Shown here: positions 19,601 through 24,452 of the stretch, one piece after another
Position numbering within the stretch: position 1 is the stretch's first letter
Layout of the letters: the number at the start of each line of letters is the position of its first letter
The notes under the pieces: model-generated
The model's database searches: none
What the model saw: the letters and a program-made list of their open reading frames with translations, nothing else
Told to the model about the DNA's origin: nothing
Translations under genes and position numbers: made by a program
NCBI GenBank assembly: GCA_905221605.1
Contig: CAJNDS010001288.1
Span: 1 to 24,452, forward strand
Source of the DNA: Symbiodinium natans
Lineage: Eukaryota > Sar > Dinophyceae > Suessiales > Symbiodiniaceae
DNA length: 24,452 nucleotides
Direction: 5' to 3'

Positions 19601-22600
19601 TTCAGCTGCACGGCGTCTGTCTCAGATCAGCTTCATCAGCATCGCCCTGAAGTACCCCTCCCAGTTGCTTGCAAGTCAGTCAGCGGAGGAGCTGGAGGTG
19701 GACACGATTCTCGATGGTGTCGGCGTCGACTTGCAGTCCAACTTGGGCTTAGCAGGCTTAGCATTCGAGGTGGAAGCGATCTCACAGCTTACTGTGTCCT
19801 CGTCGAACGTCACTTGTCCACCGAACGAAGTCAAACCACCAGGAGCTACTGTGTTGCAGGCCAGCGATTGCATATGCAGGCCCGGCTATGGTTACGATGC
19901 TGCTTTTCAGGGCCTGGAAGGGGCTTGTATTCCCTGCGCCTTGGGAGAGTATAAGCCAACCGTAGGTGACAGTGCCTGTGTCAAGTGCGACCCATTGAAA
20001 TCCACTCTCTTGCCTGGCGCCTCGTCGCCGAATCAGTGCAAGTGTCAGGCAGGGCTGTATGACGAGGCTGGCCAGTGTGGACCTTGCGAGGTTGGCAGCT
20101 TCTGCGATGGATCCGGAGTCGCAAAGGCCTGCAAAGCAAACTCCACCACGACAGCCGCAGGATCGCGCTCAAGTCAGGACTGCATCTGCGAGCTTGGGCA
20201 CCAGTACAAGGCCTCAGACGAATCGTGCGAACCATGTCCGAGAGCATTCTACAAGGCCAACCTTGGGAACGCTTTCTGCTCATCCAAGTGCCCTGCCAAT
20301 GCAGACAGCAACCCCAGTGCGTCCTCACTAGCCGATTGTTTCTGTATAGCTGCTCACCATGCCATCCTAGACGGTAGCGGCAACCTAGACCGCTGTGCCT
20401 CCTGTGGTTTTTACAACGGCTTGGAATGCCCGGGCGGCTTCGAGCAGGGACTCCACGCCCAGCCCCGGGCAGAGGAGGGCTTCTTCCGCACTGGGCCAAC
20501 AAATGCAGTGAGGTGCTTGGCCCGCCAGGCGAATGGATCAAGCGTCTGCCGGGGGGGCATCCGGGGTTTTCCCAACGAGTGCGCCGAAGGATCAGCCGGC
20601 CACCTGTGCGGCGAATGCCCGGAGTCCTTTGCACGTGGAAGGTACCTCGAGCCTTGTGAACCCTGCTTCGGACACAGCTCTGCCCTGCTGGGCCTTAGCA
20701 TCTTGGCAGAATTGGCAAGGATGACCGTGTTGAACTTTGGTATGGCCTGGATTTCAGCACGCGCAGCTGGAACGACCTTGGTCTTGCATTCAATTATGAT
20801 TCGACTTGTCTTGCATTGGAGACACTCCTGCTCGATCCTTGAGGGATTTGACTCTTAGTAGCTGAGTGAGTACGCTTTACACGTTTGGTGATAGTATTGG
20901 TCTATTTAGATCTGAAAGTGTACACTTTGTGGGCCTTATGAACTCAGCAACTAAGGAATTGCAACACTTAGTGGCTTTTCCTTGGTCACAGAGACCGGCC
21001 AATGACATGAGCAACTGTGCTGGTGCTCAGTGCCAACTTCTCAACTTCCCCTTTCCCCCCGAGGTGGCAGACCTGATGAGCGGCTTGTTTTCGCTGATGA
21101 ACATCATTCCCTCTGTCAATGTGGAGTATGCCGTGGCATGTGAGGCCGACGCATGGTTTCCAGGGAATGCAGGAGCCAAAAGACTTGTGCCAGCTGTATA
21201 TCACTTGTGCCTTCCTTTGCTTTCGGCTATCGCCACCCTGCTTTTCTGCGCTGCTTTGGCGTACATTGTTGTCCCCGTGGGCAGCAAGTGCGGGATTTTC
21301 TTCAACGACGCCGCCCGCAAGCGGCAGAGGTGCAGATCCCTTGCAGAACGTCTCGCGGCGGTCATCAAGGCAGAAGCTTCTGCTGGCCATTCACGGCTTT
21401 CAGACTACCTGCGCTCGATATCTGCAGAAAGTCTGGAAGAAGAGTACTGGGAGGTTCCATACGAAGTCATTGCCGGAAGCATCACAGACTCGCAGCTGCA
21501 AGCAGCTGCGAATGGCAACCTGAACGACCAGGTGCCCAGAGACTCCAACACACCCTAAGGAAGGAATATTCCCTTAAATCATATGAGGGATCCTGTTACA
21601 ATTTAAGGGTCTATTCCTTGATTAAGGGATACTGGAGTCCCCTAAGCCAAAAAAACCCTATAGATCCCTCATAGATCCTTTAAAGGAACCCTTTAAGTAT
21701 TCCTTGATTAAAGGGATATTGGAGTCTCCAGGTGCTGCAGCGCCTTGTCGCTGGAACCCTAGCATGGAAGCTGCGAGGACACTTCGAGGAAGAGGCGAAG
21801 ATGCAAGGCTGGGTTGGTTGTTAAGGAATAGAAGAGTTACCACAATGGGGATCTATAGTAATTCATCTGGTTTGCTTATGATAGTAAGTTTGATCCTTCA
21901 ACAAGAACCCAGAAGGCCTGCCGGTGATCGATGTTGCCGTGGTTGTGGCCGGCATTACTCAATCCAGCCTGGAGCTCCGGGCTACACTCGAAGATGCCGA
22001 CGCATGTAATGCGCTGATGCAAGAGGTGTGCCAAAAGTTGAAGCGTGAGCCAACTCCAAGCAAAGATGCGACAGAGCTTGACTTTGCATTCTTCACTCAA
22101 CGTCCGGGGCCCTGCCAGCTGCTACATCAAAGTATGCCAGCGATCTGGTTGACGCAGATGGCGCTTTGGCCGAGTTTACTGTCCAAGCTCCTGCAACACA
22201 TCCGCTGCTCACCAATGGTCGAAGAACGCGCCGGGGAGGTGGTCTATGTGCAGCGCCTGCTCCCGCATCCGGATGTGGTGTGTTGGGAAGCAGACCACCG
22301 TGCCTTGGCTGCCGTTGCTGTTGCCGGACTGGCCGCCTGGTGTATTGGTCTTCCTTTCGGGCTCTTCCTCAAGATCTGGAGGCTTCAAGACCGACAGGAT
22401 CCCAACAGCTACAGGAAGTACGGATTCTTTTTTCAAGGGCTCGAGCCGCAGTACTGGTACTGGGACCTCATCGTCAAGAGGGTGGACCTGTTGCTGATGC
22501 TGCTTGTCGCAAACACCTCACTGGCGGACGATGACAATGCCAAGCTGGTACTCTTTCCGTTGATCTCAGGTTTGCTTCTCGGTGTGACCACATGGGTGAA

Positions 22601-23777
22601 GCCCTACACGAACAGCCAGTCTGAGATCTTGGATCTTATGGAGTTTATCCTGCTGACAACCCGCTTCGTCCTGTTCTCTACCCTTGCCTCGCTTCTGATT
22701 TTCTTTCCATCTGCAGAAGCTGTTTCTTTGTCATAGTTGGCTAACATGTTTCATTCTTATGGGTACTTAACCCCAATAAAGAATGAGAACTTGCGTTTCT
22801 AATGGCCATCCCAACAATGAACGAGGTTTGGGTTTGGGCCGTCTCCCTGTTGGCGATGCTTGTTCTGACAGTCCTGTACTCGTCCTTGCACATCATGGTG
22901 CAGGTGGTGCGGAATGCTGCGTCTCAGATCCTACAGGAGCACGAGGGTAAGCAAGTCCATCAGGAGGAGTTCCAGCTACGTAGCACCTTCAGACCCAACG
23001 TCTTTGACAGAGTTGTCGGTGCTGCCCAGAAGCTCAGGGAGACCTTGCTGCTGTTCATCCTCCCCTTCTTCCAGCCCAACGAGCGTCTACTCTATACGTG
23101 GTCCTTGTACATGCAGCACCCGAAAATGATCACGACAGGTGAATTGTCCCTTCGTCGCAGTTGTCTGGCAAAAGTGCTGCGATTAGACCTTGCAACACAG
23201 CAGGACGCCGCCAGGAAATCATATCATGAGTTTGTGGACACTTGGGGGTCTCATTTTGAAGGGCGGGAGGTTTTGAACTTCGATATTCTGTGTGCTCTCA
23301 CTGCGTCAGCTCGGACGCTGCCTGCGACAATCTCCAATTCTAAGCTGGGCGGCGTGTGGATTAAGGAGCTCAAGGGTCTGTCAAGCAAGAGTGCCGACGA
23401 GTGGAGGCTGTCAGTCGATGACCTCCAAACTACAGTGCAACGGTTTGGAGCACTTCCGAGCAACAGTGCCCGCGAGTTGATGAGCTATGCCCAGGACCTG
23501 GTCGAAACTGCGCTACAGGTTGCTTGGTGTTCTTCTGGTTGGCTCTTAGGACTTTAACCTATATTGACGAAAGTAAGGAGGCCAACAATTTAATTCAGCC
23601 CAGGTTCAGTTGGATCAAGGCTTCTGCTCGGCAGACGATCTCTCGCCATTGCACGAGGGCTCCGAGGACCCTGGCACCTCAAAGTTATCAAAGCCTCCTG
23701 AGGATCCTGAGTCTGAGTCTCAAAGCATGTCCATGGTCGTGAAGTTGCCCTCAGAGGAATCGTTCGTGGAGATGTAA
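12944..23777 (+). CDS. Giant kelch / GCC2-GCC3 cysteine-rich multi-pass membrane protein (12 exons, about 3,104 aa)
   Basis: Reconstructed exons: 12944-13621, 13817-13920, 14094-14171, 14400-14474, 14591-14681, 14790-18011, 18111-20849, 20956-21531, 21732-21807, 21913-22721, 22826-23518, 23604-23777 (TAA). All joins keep frame, and several rebuild a split kelch motif exactly. The Met at 12944 is preferred because it gives a classic signal peptide (MMLRPLGVFLLSSFLC); Met at 12887 or 12908 would add 19 or 12 residues. Order: signal; 6 kelch motifs; fibrinogen-like part; 12 kelch motifs; Ser/Thr linker; Cys-rich modules; SEA/GAIN-like part; about 8 membrane helices; acidic tail. The N-terminus should be outside the cell and the tail in the cytosol. 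A surface adhesion, sensing or channel-like role is inference from architecture. Most introns look like introners. Confidence 0.82.
13622..13816 (+). other. Intron 1 (195 bp) with degenerate telomere-like repeats; unusual donor
   Basis: Joining CAG (13621) to GAG (13817) restores the kelch repeat (LDPQ then EHQSPLSWDAA). The intron then starts GGGTAC and ends TATAG, an apparent GG-AG pair. A GT two bases downstream (13624) would be canonical but breaks frame with every AG that I tested. The interior holds many CCCTAAA-type units (13717-13797). I see no clear terminal inverted repeat. Confidence 0.5.
13817..14681 (+). CDS. Exons 2-5: two more kelch motifs split by three introners
   Basis: The exons are 13817-13920, 14094-14171, 14400-14474 and 14591-14681 (116 codons together). 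Spliced, they read AAGVMWIFGGHDGS, then DLEATNLFWTKAS, then REGHSVALAPSGMMWLFGG and YDGSSYLNDLRSANLLEA. That restores two kelch repeats that align with those of exons 1 and 6. Without splicing every frame has stops. The small exon sizes contrast with the 3.2-kb exon 6. Confidence 0.75.
13921..14093 (+). mobile_element. Introner family A, intron 2 (173 bp, GA-AG)
   Basis: GATG flanks both sides as a 4-bp target-site duplication. The left end CTGCGCTCATGTTAAGG matches the family A end CTGGGCTCTTGTTAAGG at 15 of 17 positions; the right end is CCCAG, but its inner part has diverged. Taking the left GATG as donor and AG|GATG as acceptor rebuilds GVMWIFGG exactly. The interior has the family motif ATCTATAGTA and a CCCTAAACCC tract. 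Confidence 0.72.
14172..14399 (+). mobile_element. Introner family A, intron 3 (228 bp, GC-AG), with TTTAGGG repeats
   Basis: Perfect 14-bp terminal inverted repeats: CTGGGCTCTTGTTA at 14176-14189 and its complement TAACAAGAGCCCAG at 14386-14399. They are flanked by GCTT on the left and GTTT on the right, a target duplication with one mismatch. Using GC of the left copy as donor joins AACCT to G TTT TGG and gives DLEATNLFWTKA, aligned with other kelch blades. Three head-to-tail TTTAGGG units lie at about 14196-14221, and CTATAG-containing motifs follow. Confidence 0.82.
14475..14590 (+). mobile_element. Introner family A, intron 4 (116 bp, GA-AG)
   Basis: The ends CTGGGCGCTTGTT and AACAAGAGCCCAG pair with one mismatch and are flanked by a perfect GATG duplication. 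GA of the left GATG as donor restores SGMMWLFGG. The interior carries TCTATAGTAAGTA and GGTAACT, as in the other family A copies. Confidence 0.8.
14682..14789 (+). mobile_element. Introner family B, intron 5 (108 bp, GT-AG)
   Basis: The inverted ends are GGGAGTGTCCGAAAAT (from 14684) and ATTTTCGGAAACTCCC (14772-14787), with one mismatch. AGGT occurs at both borders and provides AG|GT on each side. The interior CCCTAATATAGTACCCTAA resembles that of intron 6. Confidence 0.82.
14790..18011 (+). CDS. Exon 6: fibrinogen-like segment, twelve kelch motifs, Ser/Thr linker, GCC2/GCC3 module, first GQxC unit
   Basis: Residues 343-1416. Residues 343 to about 560 (14790-15420) read WTLVLKIG, SEPFTTIRMCVG and DADAAIGIGL, weakly like fibrinogen/ficolin-type domains (tentative). 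Kelch cores (MWIFGG, MWVFGG, LWFFGG and similar) follow at about 15497, 15652, 15823, 15988, 16151, 16306, 16489, 16645, 16804, 16975, 17128 and 17299. This is enough for two six-bladed propellers or a continuous array. Then come a TTTSTTSSSSSTTST linker (about 17370), CPAGSYKIIS...CEPCPIGKF (17418-17586, GCC2/GCC3 type) and the first units of the Cys-rich repeat listed separately. Confidence 0.85.
17590..19072 (+). other. Four copies of an unnamed cysteine-rich repeat (GQxC ... CWC ... GxLxVxGP)
   Basis: The units begin ECVSGQVCAVSL (about 17610), QCARGQDCKAL (about 17940), SCSVGQLCSL (about 18411) and ACSAGQPCALSL (about 18757). Each runs about 100-130 residues and holds an inner Cys (SSGC, DFCG, TACG, HACD). 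Each then has a Y/F-x-x-C-[WF]-C motif (YSLCWC, YNLCWC, FRLCFC, YHACWC) and closes with GxLxVxGP or a variant (GQLKVSGP, GSLQVDGP, LMVVKGP, GTLSVNCP). Intron 6 interrupts unit 2. I know no named domain with this pattern; it may be an extracellular Ig- or IPT-like fold. Confidence 0.7.
18012..18110 (+). mobile_element. Introner family B, intron 6 (99 bp, GC-AG)
   Basis: Perfect 10-bp inverted ends GGGAGTTTCC (18014-18023) and GGAAACTCCC (18099-18108) are flanked by AGGC on the left and AGGT on the right. Splicing CAG to GTC keeps frame (STQDQ then VSIRSDFCG). The donor is GC. The interior CCCTAACATAGTGCCCTAA matches intron 5 (CCCTAATATAGTACCCTAA) at 17 of 19 positions, confirming the family. 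Confidence 0.85.
18111..20849 (+). CDS. Exon 7: rest of GQxC repeats, GCC2/GCC3 modules, SEA/GAIN-like segment, first membrane helices
   Basis: Residues 1417-2329. It finishes GQxC units 2-4, then has CPGGYFYAAEHSPCRLCGRGF and CERGFYKADEGSSACSPC (19072-19385), a GCC2/GCC3 or ephrin-receptor-like module. A Cys-free stretch (about 19386-19810) with TVAFDLSLRI, an Arg-rich joint AARRLSQISF and alternating strands resembles a SEA or GAIN-type domain (tentative). A second Cys-rich block follows (CIPCALGEYKP, CEPCPRAFYKANLG, CRGGIRGFPNEC, HLCGECP; 19813-20660). Hydrophobic segments start at about 20678 (SALLGLSILAELARM) and 20773 (TTLVLHSIMIRLVLHW). Confidence 0.85.
20850..20955 (+). mobile_element. 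Introner family C, intron 7 (106 bp, GA-AG)
   Basis: The inverted ends CTTAGTAGCTGAGT (from 20854) and AACTCAGCAACTAAG (to 20955) pair with one mismatch over 14 bp. They are flanked by GACT on the left and GAAT on the right. The splice from TTT to GAA gives EGF then ELQHLVAFPWSQR in frame. The donor is GA, inside the target duplication. Confidence 0.75.
20956..21531 (+). CDS. Exon 8: loop and membrane segment of the kelch/GCC2 protein
   Basis: Residues 2330-2521. The loop FPFPPEVADLMSGLFSLMN then NVEYAVACEAD resembles the luminal loop found after the first helices in GCC2/GCC3 multi-pass proteins of protists (Trp/Pro-rich, then an acidic Cys). A strong helix follows (YHLCLPLLSAIATLLFCAAL, about 21196-21270), then a basic cytosolic stretch (AARKRQRCRS) and acidic helical sequence. 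Confidence 0.8.
21532..21731 (+). mobile_element. Introner family D, intron 8 (200 bp, GT-AG)
   Basis: A perfect 4-bp duplication GTGC flanks the element. The left end CCAGAGACTCCAACA pairs with the right end TATTGGAGTCTCCAG, and AAGGAATA(T/C)T with TTAAA recurs inverted further in, giving a long imperfect hairpin. The GT of the left GTGC is the donor; the element end CCAG supplies the AG. The interior is full of CCCTTAAA/TTTAAGGG-type palindromic pieces. Confidence 0.83.
21732..22721 (+). CDS. Exons 9-10: cytosolic segment and central membrane helices
   Basis: Exon 9 is 21732-21807 and exon 10 is 21913-22721 (residues 2522-2816). They read VLQRLVAGTLAWKLRGHF, then EGLPVIDVAVVVAGI. Hydrophobic segments include ALAAVAVAGLAAWCIGLPFG (about 22302), RVDLLLMLLVAN (about 22480), LVLFPLISGLLLGVTTW (about 22546) and FILLTTRFVLFSTLASLLIF (about 22643). 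WYWDLIVKR precedes one helix. The layout resembles the membrane core of TRP-like GCC2/GCC3 proteins, but I see no decisive pore motif. Confidence 0.78.
21808..21912 (+). mobile_element. Introner family A, intron 9 (105 bp, GC-AG)
   Basis: The ends CTGGGTTGGTTGTTAAGG (from 21809) and CCTTCAACAAGAACCCAG (to 21912) are the family A ends and are flanked by AAGG on both sides. The interior GGATCTATAGTAATTC matches the other family A copies 7 kb away. The donor GC and AG acceptor leave one extra GAA codon compared with precise removal of the element. Confidence 0.8.
22722..22825 (+). mobile_element. Introner family E, intron 10 (104 bp, GT-AG)
   Basis: A perfect GTTT duplication flanks the element. 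The ends CTTTGTCATAGTTGG and CCAACAATGAACGAG pair at 11 of 15 positions. An inner palindrome (CATTCTTATGGG and CCCCAATAAAGAATG) makes a hairpin. Splicing removes the TAG at 22733-22735 and continues a hydrophobic stretch (FFPSAEA then VWVWAVSLLAM). Confidence 0.72.
22826..23518 (+). CDS. Exon 11: last membrane helix and cytosolic domain
   Basis: Residues 2817-3047. It opens with WVWAVSLLAMLVLTVLYSSL, the last clear membrane helix, then EEFQLRSTFRPNVFDRVVGA, another weakly hydrophobic patch (LRETLLLFILPFF) and a helical charged region ending SYAQDLVETALQ. I recognise no enzymatic motif. Confidence 0.78.
23519..23603 (+). other. Intron 11 (85 bp, GT-AG), weak introner features
   Basis: AGGTT occurs at both borders (CAGGTTGCTTGG and CCCAGGTTCAG), consistent with a target duplication. 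The inverted ends are poor (CTTGGTG against CTGGGCT). It may be a decayed introner or an ordinary intron. Splicing bypasses TAG (23550-23552) and TAA (23557-23559). Confidence 0.72.
23604..23777 (+). CDS. Exon 12: acidic Ser/Pro-rich cytosolic tail and stop
   Basis: Fifty-seven residues (3048-3104) reading VQLDQGFCSADDLSPLHEG, then SKPPEDPESESQSMSM and LPSEESFVEM, ending in TAA at 23775-23777. It joins exon 11 in phase 0. The acidic Ser-rich composition is typical of a flexible regulatory tail. Confidence 0.75.
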   Translation, partial: VQLDQGFCSADDLSPLHEGSEDPGTSKLSKPPEDPESESQSMSMVVKLPSEESFVEM

Positions 23778-24452
23778 TTCCGCGGGTCTGCCTCCATTTG
23801 TAAGAGGGCTTGGAAAAGAAGTCGGAGTACTCGAAGTACTGCTAGGTGCGTCTATGTACTTAGCATGCCCAGTGTGGGACTCAAGGAAGCTCGAATCAGG
23901 TTCGACGGTTCGAGGGAGTTGGCATGCTCTTTCCCACTTATCTAGGCGGTACACATCAATGTCATACTCCAGTTAGAAATGATTTGAACTGCTAACGACG
24001 CATGGCTAGTATTGAAACGCCTGGCCAATGTCTGACTGAGCTTTTGCTCTCAGGCCACAGGCGTGTGCGCAAGTCTTGGGCGCGCACAGCCGCAGCAATG
24101 TCGAAGTTCCTACCATGTTGGTCTTTCCCAGCTAGTGTCAAGATGTAGATCATGGCGACGCTGTGAGAGAACCTGTATTGATGCTACTTACACGTGTCGG
24201 GAACTGCGTATTCAAGAACGAAGACGTGAAGAACGTGAAGTCTGAAATCCCTGCCAGCACCAAGTGGCGTTCCAAGGTATGTGTCTTGTCTGGCCGGTTA
24301 CTTACATGTAAGCATTTAAGTGCATCCCGTAACCTGGACCAAATGCCTTAACTCTGAATCACTACCAGACTTCATGTCAGTCTCTACCAGTTTTCTGAAT
24401 GCACTTGTCAGATTTTGTCGGCGTCAGCCAGTGGGACGGCATCCACAGCAGA
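23778..24452. other. 3' region of the large gene; no gene recognised
   Basis: No open frame longer than about 60 codons occurs here and none looks protein-like. A nested inverted repeat lies at 23862-23928: AGCATGCC pairs with GGCATGCT, inside it ACTC with GAGT, and CTCGAA with TTCGAG. The remainder should be 3' UTR or spacer; no AATAAA-type signal is expected in dinoflagellates. Confidence 0.5.

Noticed and set aside
22802-22825. ATG at 22802 as start of a separate 251-aa gene
   Set aside because: It lies within the right inverted end of a family E introner; the coding part begins at 22826 and continues the membrane region.
23885-23920. tRNA-like T-arm (GGTTCGA)
   Set aside because: No matching acceptor stem, D-arm or anticodon arm at the right spacing; the pairs fit a simple nested hairpin better.

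Overview
The window looks like nuclear DNA of a dinoflagellate, probably from the order that includes the Symbiodiniaceae and Polarella. Four things point there. The large gene on the right has introns whose 5' donors are GT, GC and GA. Most of those introns carry terminal inverted repeats and short target-site duplications, like the 'introners' described from dinoflagellates. The encoded protein combines extracellular kelch repeats with GCC2/GCC3-type cysteine-rich modules and a multi-pass membrane region, as in large alveolate families. Telomere-type TTTAGGG motifs, the plant-like type reported for dinoflagellates, lie inside introns. There is no bacterial-style operon, rRNA, tRNA or CRISPR. 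The species cannot be fixed from the sequence alone.

Layout. Bases 1-5825 are a higher-order tandem array made of a 445-bp monomer (M) and a 1.19-1.29-kb module (L), in the order M(partial)-L-M-M-M-L-M-L. Each L contains a CTGCAG-rich minisatellite and a perfect 17-bp inverted repeat. Bases 5826-7000 are gene-poor DNA with local direct duplications. Bases 7000-11050 hold several reading frames that look coding or formerly coding: a ubiquitin-like ORF, a kinase-like frame broken by two frame changes, a 196-aa ORF of unknown function, and two diverged copies of a cassette carrying the peptide RAGTDDLPxWAES. The spacers contain old repeats, microsatellites and C-runs. Bases 11250-12900 contain three copies of a 74-76-bp repeat and ORFs that I cannot assign.

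Bases 12944-23777 form one large plus-strand gene. I reconstruct 12 exons encoding about 3,104 aa. In order they give: signal peptide; six kelch motifs; a fibrinogen-like domain (tentative); twelve more kelch motifs; a Ser/Thr linker; a GCC2/GCC3 module; four copies of an unnamed Cys-rich repeat (GQxC...CWC...GP); a second GCC2/GCC3 module; a SEA/GAIN-like segment (tentative); a third Cys-rich block; about eight membrane segments; and an acidic C-terminal tail. It reads as a cell-surface receptor, adhesin or channel-like protein with a very large ectodomain.

The most interesting feature is the set of introns. They belong to at least five introner-like families, distinguished by different terminal inverted repeats. 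In most of them the 4-bp target duplication supplies the splice donor (GATG, GCTT, GTGC, GACT, GTTT) and the element end supplies the AG acceptor. The exon joins are my reconstruction from frame, motif continuity and repeat structure; no transcript data were available.
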